A stretch of 64,000 nt of DNA from Thermodesulfobacterium hveragerdense DSM 12571 (lineage in GTDB: Bacteria; Desulfobacterota; Thermodesulfobacteria; Thermodesulfobacteriales; Thermodesulfobacteriaceae), in contig NZ_AUIT01000008.1 in the NCBI RefSeq assembly GCF_000423845.1, forward strand, positions 19,835-83,834. The letters are read 5' to 3'. This document shows positions 8,077-14,224 of the stretch, piece after piece. Positions within the stretch are counted from its first letter, which is position 1, and each line of letters starts with the position of its first letter. The notes beneath the pieces are model-generated. The model was given only the letters and a program-made list of their open reading frames with translations. It searched no databases and was not told where the DNA came from. Both the position numbers and the translations under genes were made by a program.

Positions 8077-8751
8077 TTAGGATTTGTTTATCAACCCTAA
8101 CCAATCCCTTATTCTTTGTTCCATGCTAAGAAAAATGTCTACTATTTCTGGGTCAAACTGAGAACCTGAGCCTTTTTTAAGTTCCTCCAAAGCCTCTTCA
8201 AAACTTAAAGGATTTCTGTAGGGGCGCTTGTCTGTCATCGCAGAAAAGGCATCAGCTACAGCTATTATCCTTGCTCCAAGAGGTATTTCCCGTTCTTTAA
8301 GACCTACGGGATAACCCTTTCCATCCCATCTTTCATGATGATAAAGCACCATCTCTATAACCCCTCCTTTACCTTGAAAAATTCTGATATCCTTAAGATA
8401 ATCTGCCCCAATCACTGGATGTTTCTTAACTATCTTCCACTCCTGCTGTGTTAAAGGACCTGGTTTTTTCAAGATTTCATCAGGTAGAGCAAACTTTCCG
8501 ATATCATGGAGATGTCCTGCTATGTGAATAAGGTCTGCCAGTTTAGGAGGAAGCCCTAAGGCTAAAGCAACCATGTAGCTTAACACCGCTACTTTTTCTG
8601 AGTGGTATTTGGTATACAGGTCTTTACTTTCCATAAGATTGGTCAAGACTTCGCAGATTTGATGAACAGTAACCATCAAAGGCTGACATTTTTCTATCTG
8701 ACAACATAATTCTACGATTTCAGGGTCATAAAGGCATTGTTTGGCCAACAT
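8077..8751 (-). CDS. HD-GYP domain phosphodiesterase (probable c-di-GMP hydrolase) of the feo operon
   Basis: A 224-residue single-domain HD-GYP protein. The metal-binding HD is in HLHDIGKFALP (H82-D83), the paired histidines in YHHERWDGKGYP (H138-H139), and the GYP at 146-148, with the downstream VADAFSAMT stretch intact. Such proteins hydrolyse cyclic di-GMP to GMP. It has no sensor domain, only a short N-terminal helical part with several cysteines (LCCQIEKCQP) that could bind a metal. It lies five bases after the FeoA-GGDEF gene and 16 bases before feoA, so a cyclase/phosphodiesterase pair is embedded in the iron uptake operon. Confidence 0.9.
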   Translation of the reverse strand: MLAKQCLYDPEIVELCCQIEKCQPLMVTVHQICEVLTNLMESKDLYTKYHSEKVAVLSYMVALALGLPPKLADLIHIAGHLHDIGKFALPDEILKKPGPLTQQEWKIVKKHPVIGADYLKDIRIFQGKGGVIEMVLYHHERWDGKGYPVGLKEREIPLGARIIAVADAFSAMTDKRPYRNPLSFEEALEELKKGSGSQFDPEIVDIFLSMEQRIRDWLGLINKS

Positions 8752-8756
8752 CTTCC

Positions 8757-9515
8757 CTACTCCTCACATAGAAAAACCAAATTTTTTCCAGATTTTTTGG
8801 CCTGATAAAGGGCCTTATCAGTCATCTCAAAGAGTAGTTCTAAAGGTCTAACCGGAGGGGCTCCACAAACCCCGAGACTTAGAGTAACTCCTAAGGTCTG
8901 TCCTTGCCACCAGACTATATGATCAGCCACAGCCCTTCTTATACGTTCTGCTATCAATTGTCCTATCTCAACGGTTGTGTTCTTCAAAAATAAAACAAAC
9001 TCCTCTCCACCCCATCTAACAGCCAAGTCTGTTTTTCTTAAGTTCCTTTTGATAACTTGAGCAATGTCCTTTAAAACCTTATCTCCTGCCTGGTGCCCAA
9101 AGGTGTCGTTGAATCTTTTAAAATCATCTATATCAGCCAAAACCAAGCAATACGGTGGGTTGGCTAACTCTTTCTTTAAGAGATTTTCAGCAAACTGTCT
9201 TGTTAGAAGACCTGTCAACTGGTCAACCCTTGCAAAATCTCTCAACATCTCATAGGAGGTTTTCAATGGTCTAACCAAGATATGCTTTAGGAATGCTTTA
9301 TCTAAAGCCACTCTACTTTCGTTAAACCTGACTACTACCCTATCTCCAGAAGGATCCTGATGGATAATTTCTACCAAAGTTCCCTCCTGAACGCCAATGC
9401 TTTTTAATCTCAGGCTTAAGTCAAAGGAAAAAATACATATCACCTCAGCCAATTCTCCTAATGGAAAGTTAGACAGGGGATAAACGGTAAATTTTTGACA
9501 TTTTCGTATACTCAT
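8757..9515 (-). CDS. FeoA-domain/GGDEF diguanylate cyclase fusion
   Basis: A 252-residue fusion. Residues about 10-82 form a FeoA-like SH3 domain (RLKSIGVQEGTLVEI, then VVVRFNESRVALDKA), and 90-250 a GGDEF domain with DIDDFKRFND, the signature GGEEF (169-173) and an upstream RxxD inhibitory site (R160-D163), so an active, product-inhibited c-di-GMP synthase is predicted. A FeoA domain as the input module suggests that iron status, or contact with FeoB, controls the cyclase. ATG 9515 follows GGAGGGAGG. It is in the feo operon beside an HD-GYP phosphodiesterase. The domain call is secure; the signalling role is inferred. Confidence 0.9.
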   Translation of the reverse strand: MSIRKCQKFTVYPLSNFPLGELAEVICIFSFDLSLRLKSIGVQEGTLVEIIHQDPSGDRVVVRFNESRVALDKAFLKHILVRPLKTSYEMLRDFARVDQLTGLLTRQFAENLLKKELANPPYCLVLADIDDFKRFNDTFGHQAGDKVLKDIAQVIKRNLRKTDLAVRWGGEEFVLFLKNTTVEIGQLIAERIRRAVADHIVWWQGQTLGVTLSLGVCGAPPVRPLELLFEMTDKALYQAKKSGKNLVFLCEE

Positions 9516-9535
9516 CCCTGCCTCCCTCCTTTAAA

Positions 9536-9868
9536 CTATGATTTATGGTTTGTTTTAAGAACCATTATTTTCATCGCCAGTTTTCGACTTAGCGCGATAA
9601 AAGTTTCTTCTACCCTAAGAAGAATAGGATTACCCGGTCTGTTTTGTTTTACCTCTACTACCTGCCCGGGTTTAAGACCCATAGACCCAATCTTTTGGTT
9701 AACAACATCTTTTTTACCTTTAAGACAACACTCAACACCGCCGCAACCTCTACAGGCATACCAAGAACCAACCTTTAAATCTGAAGAAAGAGAATAGATT
9801 TTGCCAAGCTCACCTTCTCTAAGAAGAGCTAAAGGGATTAATCCCTTTTCTTTCAAACCCTCAACCAT
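9536..9868 (-). CDS. FeoA-like protein with an internal cysteine cluster
   Basis: A 110-residue protein. The C-terminal half is a FeoA domain (QKIGSMGLKPGQVVEVKQ, ILLRVEETFIALSRKLA). The first part of the fold is expanded by an insert carrying four cysteines (C39, C42, C47, C48 in ACRGCGGVECC), suitable for an iron-sulfur cluster or direct metal binding. It starts at ATG 9868 after GGGAGG and ends 20 bases before the FeoA-GGDEF gene. A sensor or metal donor for the Feo system is plausible but unproven. The cysteine pattern is not the canonical FeoA sequence. Confidence 0.85.
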   Translation of the reverse strand: MVEGLKEKGLIPLALLREGELGKIYSLSSDLKVGSWYACRGCGGVECCLKGKKDVVNQKIGSMGLKPGQVVEVKQNRPGNPILLRVEETFIALSRKLAMKIMVLKTNHKS

Positions 9869-9926
9869 GTCTGACCTCCCTTATTTAATTTATTCTGCAT
9901 TTCATTTTCAATAAATATACAAAAAA

Positions 9927-10205
9927 TTAGGCATCCACCTTCAACTGGTTAATAAGTTTTTTGATCCTACAAAGCCCTTTGGACCGGCAAAAGATACATT
10001 TTTTCTTGCCGCAACTTTTAGCCAGCTTAACAAGTTCATGAGATACACATCCTGTTATTATGATTATGTAATCGGCGGATGAGAAGATATAAGAGGCTTG
10101 AGGAGACCATCTGTTGACAAACCTGAGTTTCAGCTTGTTTTCTTTAGCATATTCTTCTAACTGAGGTTTAAACCTATCGTGTCCTCCTACAACCGCAACT
10201 GTCAT
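9927..10205 (-). CDS. DUF2325 domain protein, first gene of the feo operon
   Basis: A 92-residue protein matching the DUF2325 family: MTVAVVGGHDRFKPQLEEYA at the start, the central SSADYIIIITGCVSHEL segment and a terminal region with paired cysteines (KKKCIFCRSKGLC). DUF2325 proteins often sit beside iron or redox genes in anaerobes, but no biochemical role is established that I can name. The C-terminal Cys-rich stretch (C52, then CIFC and GLC) could bind metal. Good binding site (AGGAGGG) before ATG 10205; 58 bases separate it from the next gene, which may have its own start signal. Confidence 0.82.
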   Translation of the reverse strand: MTVAVVGGHDRFKPQLEEYAKENKLKLRFVNRWSPQASYIFSSADYIIIITGCVSHELVKLAKSCGKKKCIFCRSKGLCRIKKLINQLKVDA

Positions 10206-10335
10206 ACCTGCCCTCCTATCTGTTTGTTTTTACCCATCCTGCTTTTTAAAATTGCAATTGAAATTAAATCTCAATTTATACATATTTTTTTATCTTATCA
10301 AGTCCTTTTTTGTTTTTCAATTTTTGTTTTTCTCC

Positions 10336-10363
10336 TTGACAAAAGATTATCCTGCATTATATT
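10336..10363 (+). promoter_or_regulatory. Promoter of the peroxiredoxin operon
   Basis: TTGACA (10336-10341), 16 bases, TATATT (10358-10363): close to consensus, with a predicted start near 10370 and a leader of about 40 bases. A perfect 12-base palindrome TTTTAATTAAAA (10379-10390) lies just downstream of the start and could be an operator for a redox or iron regulator; it is too AT-rich to call with confidence. Confidence 0.65.
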
Positions 10364-10410
10364 TTATTAAAAAATTGATTTTAATTAAAAATAATTACAG
10401 GAGGTGGGTT

Positions 10411-11094
10411 ATGGAAGAGGTAAAAGAAGTAATCAGTATGCCAAAGATTGGAGACCAGGCCCCAGGTTTTGAGGCTATGACTACGATGGGGCCTATAAAG
10501 TTTCCTGAAGATTTTAAAGGACAGTGGGTAGTGTTCTTTTCCCATCCGGCAGACTTTACTCCAGTTTGTTCTACCGAGTTCTTAGCCTTTGCTCAGATGA
10601 ACGAAGAGTTTGCCAAGAGAAACGTCCAGCTTTTAGGTTTAAGTATAGACAGTGTGTTCTCTCACATAGCCTGGGCCATGAACCTTAAAGAAAAAACCGG
10701 TATAGAGATTCCCTTTCCTATAGTAGCTGATGCTGACGGAAGGGTGGCCAAGCTTTATGGGATGTTACACCCAGGGGAAAGTTCCACGGCTACCGTAAGG
10801 GCTGTTTTTATCATAGACCCTAACGGTAAGATAAGGGCTATCATTTACTATCCCCTTTCTGCAGGAAGAAACATGAGAGAAATTTTAAGGTTGATTGATG
10901 CCTTACAAACGGCTGACAAGCATGGGGTAGCCACTCCTGCCAACTGGGTGCCTGAGCCTCAGGTTTGGGAGTTTACTGAGGAAAACACAAAGGTAATAGT
11001 ACCCCCTCCAACCTCCTATGAAGAGGCAGTAAACAGGGCAAAACAAGGTTATGAATACATTGACTGGTATTTCTGCAAGAAAAAACTGAGTTAG
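10411..11094 (+). CDS. Peroxiredoxin (archaeal-type 1-Cys/2-Cys, Prx6-like)
   Basis: A 227-residue peroxidase that reduces hydrogen and organic peroxides. The peroxidatic cysteine is C53 in the canonical PADFTPVCSTEF. The long C-terminal arm (PLSAGRNMREILRLIDALQ, TPANWVPEP) and terminal cysteine (WYFCKKKLS) match the thioredoxin-peroxidase form known from thermophilic archaea and bacteria. ATG 10411 has AGGAGGT ten bases upstream and fits the family start. It is followed 10 bases later by a winged-helix gene, probably co-transcribed. Together with rubrerythrin at 13.4-14 kb this is the oxidative defence visible in the window. Confidence 0.94.
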   Translation: MEEVKEVISMPKIGDQAPGFEAMTTMGPIKFPEDFKGQWVVFFSHPADFTPVCSTEFLAFAQMNEEFAKRNVQLLGLSIDSVFSHIAWAMNLKEKTGIEIPFPIVADADGRVAKLYGMLHPGESSTATVRAVFIIDPNGKIRAIIYYPLSAGRNMREILRLIDALQTADKHGVATPANWVPEPQVWEFTEENTKVIVPPPTSYEEAVNRAKQGYEYIDWYFCKKKLS

Positions 11095-11104
11095 AGGGGA
11101 AAAC

Positions 11105-11338
11105 ATGTCTACAGGTTGTGTAAGTCCTGACGGAAGGCTTAGTGAAAAGGCTCTTGGACTGTTAAAGTTGTTAGAAGAAAAAGGGGCTCTTGCCCCTGTT
11201 GAAATAGCAGAAATAACCAAAAGACCGCTTTTCCAAGTAAGAAGTTCGCTAAGAGAACTTACAGAGGCTGGATTTATTACCTCATCAGAAGGGGAAAAAT
11301 ACAGTCTTACAGAAAAAGGACGTGCAGCTTTAAGCTAA
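11105..11338 (+). CDS. Small winged helix-turn-helix protein downstream of peroxiredoxin
   Basis: A 77-residue protein whose body is a MarR/ArsR-like winged helix: helices around LSEKALGLLKLLEEKG and PVEIAEITKRPLFQVRSSLREL, then a wing with ITSSEGEKYSLTEKG. A single cysteine at position 5 (STGCVSPDG) precedes the fold. The 10-base gap to the peroxiredoxin stop, containing AGGGG, implies one transcript ending at the terminator at 11358-11403. It may be an autoregulator of the operon with the cysteine as a redox switch; this is inference from position and fold only. Confidence 0.75.
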   Translation: MSTGCVSPDGRLSEKALGLLKLLEEKGALAPVEIAEITKRPLFQVRSSLRELTEAGFITSSEGEKYSLTEKGRAALS

Positions 11339-11357
11339 AGCTCTTTTATTTTTATAA

Positions 11358-11403
11358 AAACAGGAGAAAGGGAATTTTCCCCTTTCTCCTGTTTAAACTT
11401 TTT
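11358..11403 (+). terminator. Strong intrinsic terminator of the peroxiredoxin operon
   Basis: A 15-bp perfect stem (AAACAGGAGAAAGGG paired with its complement, 11358-11372 and 11380-11394) with a 7-base loop, followed by AAACTTTTT. It ends the peroxiredoxin/winged-helix transcript 20 bases after the last stop. Confidence 0.9.
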
Positions 11404-11527
11404 CACGTTTAGGGTCTAATTTAACCCCAAAATTTTTCTTAAGGAAAGTTAACTTCTAACCTTTCCCAAAATGTATTTTTACTCCTTTTAAATTCAACCC
11501 TAAGAAGTTGAATTTTTATGTTTTTAT

Positions 11528-11555
11528 GTTAACCTTTATAAAATTTTTGGTTAAC
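11528..11555 (+). promoter_or_regulatory. Paired GTTAAC palindromes upstream of the TonB-dependent receptor
   Basis: GTTAACC (11528-11534) and GGTTAAC (11549-11555) form an inverted repeat; the hexamers GTTAAC begin 22 bp apart, about two helical turns. A third GTTAAC lies at 11448-11453. The pair is 56 bases before the receptor ATG, a likely operator position. The regulator is unknown. Confidence 0.4.
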
Positions 11556-11610
11556 GAAAATTAACCCTTTTACCTAAAGACAAAAATTCCCTTTCGCATG
11601 GAGGGTAAAG

Positions 11611-13380
11611 ATGAGGATAGGCAGGATTTTAGGATTAGGAGGGGTTTTGTGGTTTTTATTTAACACAAATGCAGAGGCTGAAAACAGCGAAAAGATTACC
11701 TCAGTTTTTCTTGAAGAGGTAAAGGTTACAGCCCCGGCAAGTGTTGAAACGGTTGAACGTGTCTCTCAAGAGGTAAAGGTATTAAAAGAGGGTTGGGAGT
11801 TAAAGATCGGGCCTGAGAGGTTTTCTAATTTGCAATTTAGAGAAAGAGGAGAGTTTGGTGTGCAGCAGGACCTTTCTATAAGAGGTTCTACGTTTGAGCA
11901 AAATCTGGTAGTTTTTGAGGGTATAAGACTTTCTGACCCTCAAACAGGGCATCATCTTATGAATCTTCCTTTTACCCAAGAGGAGCTTTCTTCTGTAGAG
12001 TTGTTAGCAGGAGGGGCAAGTGCCCTTTATGGTCCTGGTGGTTTTGGTGGAGCCCTGAACTTTAACCTTAAAAAGCCAGAAAAGGGAGTTTTTTTATCAG
12101 GAGGATACGGAAGCTATGACCTATGGGAACTGAAAGGTAGCTTAGGTTTTGTGTTAGGAAAAACCCCGATAGGGATCAACCTTTCTCAGCAGAAATCAAA
12201 TGGTTTTATCTGGAACAGAGATTTTGACATAAGAACCTTTAATACCTACGTAAAAGACCAAAGTAAGTTAATTTTTTATGGTTTTCAGGAAAAGGACTTT
12301 GGGGCAAGAAATTTTTATACCACTAAATACAACACAGAGTGGGAAGAAACAAGGACCCATCTTTTTTTAGCCAAAAAGAATTTTTATGGAAATTCCTGGT
12401 TTTTTGAGCCTGCACTAATCTACAGAATCCATTATGATACTTATCTTCTTGATCGCAATAATCCAGACTTTTATAAAAACCAGCACAAATCTCAGGTGTT
12501 AAGGGCAAACTTACCTTTAAGGGTAGAAAAAAGACTTGCTGACTATGTGGTTGGAGTTGAGGCTTCTTATGAAACCCTTGATAGTTCGAGATTAGGAGAC
12601 CATGTTAGACAAGGGTTAGGGACATATTTTTGGATATATCCGAAGATAAGCGATAAATTTTTCCCAAGCCTTGGGGTTCGATATGACAGCCTGGCAAAGA
12701 ACGAAGACCTCTTTTCTTATTACTTAGGGCTTGCCTATCTGATCAACCCTAAGCTAAAAATCAGGGCCTCTTTTAGTTTTTCCTATAGAGCTCCAAGCTT
12801 TACAGAGCTATACTATGATTCGCCTTATACTAAAGGTAACCCAGGTCTTTCTAACGAAAAGGCCTATAACTCAGAAATAGGGATTGATTATAAGACCTCA
12901 CACATTTCTCTTTCAGGAACGCTTTTTTATAGAACGGGTAAAGACATCATAGACTGGATAAAGGCAGGAACGATAACGCAAGCTCAAAACATAGAAGAAC
13001 TAAAAACCTTGGGAGTTACCATAGACTTAAACATAGCATTAAACAGAATTAAACCGTTTCTAAGCTATACCTACTTAAACCAGGTAGCCAAAAATCTAAG
13101 TTCAGCCAGATACCAGGGGTCTTATCTAAGGCACAATTTAGTAGGTGGGGTTTATGCAAAACTTCCCTGGGAAATAGATCTAATCGTTAGCGCCAACCTG
13201 AGAAAACCTTATAAAGCTAATGAGATATACCTTTTAAACCTGGAATTGAAAAAACAGTTGAAAAACGGGGTTGGCCTTAGTTTATGGGGAAAAAACCTTC
13301 TTGACGAAGAGTATGAAGAAATAAGAGGTGTTAAGGCCTGGCCTCAAACCTTTGGGTTAAGGATAGAATTTAAAAGATAA
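11611..13380 (+). CDS. TonB-dependent outer-membrane receptor
   Basis: A 589-residue receptor for energy-driven uptake of a scarce nutrient such as a cobalamin or iron complex. Residues 1-23 are a signal peptide. A TonB-box-like VFLEEVKVTAP precedes the plug domain (DLSIRGSTFEQNLVVFEGIRL is the classical plug turn; ASALYGPGGFGGALNF follows). The remainder is a beta-barrel of about 22 strands with family marks (SFSYRAPSFTELY, NPGLSNEKAYNSEIG) ending in FGLRIEFKR. At under 600 residues it is nearest to BtuB-like receptors, but I see no cobalamin riboswitch in the leader, so the substrate stays open. Single gene, closed by a palindromic terminator. Confidence 0.9.
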   Translation: MRIGRILGLGGVLWFLFNTNAEAENSEKITSVFLEEVKVTAPASVETVERVSQEVKVLKEGWELKIGPERFSNLQFRERGEFGVQQDLSIRGSTFEQNLVVFEGIRLSDPQTGHHLMNLPFTQEELSSVELLAGGASALYGPGGFGGALNFNLKKPEKGVFLSGGYGSYDLWELKGSLGFVLGKTPIGINLSQQKSNGFIWNRDFDIRTFNTYVKDQSKLIFYGFQEKDFGARNFYTTKYNTEWEETRTHLFLAKKNFYGNSWFFEPALIYRIHYDTYLLDRNNPDFYKNQHKSQVLRANLPLRVEKRLADYVVGVEASYETLDSSRLGDHVRQGLGTYFWIYPKISDKFFPSLGVRYDSLAKNEDLFSYYLGLAYLINPKLKIRASFSFSYRAPSFTELYYDSPYTKGNPGLSNEKAYNSEIGIDYKTSHISLSGTLFYRTGKDIIDWIKAGTITQAQNIEELKTLGVTIDLNIALNRIKPFLSYTYLNQVAKNLSSARYQGSYLRHNLVGGVYAKLPWEIDLIVSANLRKPYKANEIYLLNLELKKQLKNGVGLSLWGKNLLDEEYEEIRGVKAWPQTFGLRIEFKR

Positions 13381-13389
13381 TTTGTTTAA

Positions 13390-13411
13390 AAAGGGGCCTT
13401 AAGGCCCCTTT
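13390..13411. terminator. Bidirectional terminator between the receptor and rubrerythrin genes
   Basis: A perfect 22-bp palindrome, AAAGGGGCCTT and its complement, between two convergent genes, with T-rich sequence on the right (TAAATCATTT) and A/T-rich sequence on the left. Confidence 0.85.
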
Positions 13412-13430
13412 AAATCATTTAAAAGACTTT

Positions 13431-14006
13431 TTACCAGTTTTCACAAACTAACTCAAAGTAAGCTCTTGGGTGGTCGCAAGAAGGACACTTTTCAGGTGCT
13501 TCAAGTCCTTTGTGAATATAACCACAGTTTCTGCATCTCCAAATGACTTCTATTTTTTTCTTGAAAACCGTTCCTTCCTTCAGGTTGTTGGCTAAAGCAA
13601 GGTATCTTTTTTCATGAAATTGCTCAGCTATGGCTATGGCTTCAAATACCTTGGCGATTTCTTCAAAACCCTCTTCTCTTGCAATCTTAGCAAAGGTAGG
13701 ATACATGACTTTATACTCATAGTTTTCTCCGCTTGCAGCATGAAGCAGATTTTCAAGGGTGTTCCCCAGTTTTCCTGCAGGAAACTTAGCGGTAATCTCT
13801 ACCTCTCCTCCTTCTAAAAACTTATAGAGCCTTTTTGCATGTTCCTTTTCCTGATTAGCTGTCTCCTCAAAGATAAAGGAAATCTGATCAAATCCCTCTT
13901 TTTTAGCTATAGAGCTGTAAAAGGTATAACGGTTACGCGCCTGAGACTCTCCGGCAAAGGCAGTTAAGATGTTTTTTTCTGTCTGGGTGCCCTTTAGACT
14001 TTTCAT
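13431..14006 (-). CDS. Rubrerythrin
   Basis: Rubrerythrin reduces hydrogen peroxide in anaerobes. The 191 residues comprise an erythrin-like diiron four-helix bundle with the paired ligand motifs (FAGESQARNRY, FEETANQEKEHA, and EAIAIAEQFHEKRY) and a C-terminal rubredoxin domain with CRNC and CPSC knuckles for one iron. The start at 14006 is chosen over an ATG six codons upstream because AAGGAGG lies seven bases before it and overlaps the upstream alternative. Monocistronic; its promoter carries an AT-rich imperfect palindrome that could be a PerR/Fur-type site. Confidence 0.95.
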   Translation of the reverse strand: MKSLKGTQTEKNILTAFAGESQARNRYTFYSSIAKKEGFDQISFIFEETANQEKEHAKRLYKFLEGGEVEITAKFPAGKLGNTLENLLHAASGENYEYKVMYPTFAKIAREEGFEEIAKVFEAIAIAEQFHEKRYLALANNLKEGTVFKKKIEVIWRCRNCGYIHKGLEAPEKCPSCDHPRAYFELVCENW

Positions 14007-14042
14007 ACCTAACCTCCTTATCATTTTTTTTATTTGAAAATT

Positions 14043-14070
14043 ATTATAAATTATTTTCTCTAAAAGTCAA
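14043..14070 (-). promoter_or_regulatory. Promoter of the rubrerythrin gene
   Basis: Read on the minus strand: TTGACT (14065-14070), a 16-base spacer, TATAAT (14043-14048). The -10 is embedded in an imperfect AT-rich inverted repeat of about 21 bases (16 of 21 positions symmetric), a possible but unproven PerR/Fur operator. Confidence 0.65.
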
Positions 14071-14182
14071 GACATCTTTGTAATTTTTTTAAATTATTTT
14101 TATAATCTTTGAGTCTTCACCTAACCGGTAGATAACTTTTATTTAGGAGATGTAAGAGGTAGATTAGGAAAAGGGGAAGATA

Positions 14183-14213
14183 CCCTGGGAAGGGTTGATT
14201 AGCCTTCCCAGGG
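14183..14213 (-). terminator. Terminator of the flagellar hook operon
   Basis: CCCTGGGAAGG (14183-14193) and CCTTCCCAGGG (14203-14213) form a perfect 11-bp stem with a 9-base loop, 11 bases past the stop of the flagellar hook gene. The tail on the minus strand is pyrimidine-rich (TATCTTCCCCTTTT). Confidence 0.85.
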
Positions 14214-14224
14214 ATAAATAAAGG

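Noticed and set aside
9901..9925. A third copy of the promoter insert between the DUF2325 and FeoA-like genes
   Set aside because: Only about ten bases (ATAAATATAC) match the inserts; there is no TTGACA at the right distance and no flanking duplication.
11395..11610. Cobalamin riboswitch before the TonB-dependent receptor
   Set aside because: No recognisable B12-box or conserved stem pattern; the stretch is AT-rich with GTTAAC motifs instead.
14037..14057. PerR or Fur operator at the rubrerythrin promoter
   Set aside because: The palindrome is imperfect and almost pure A/T; in DNA this AT-rich it cannot be told from chance without the regulator's motif.
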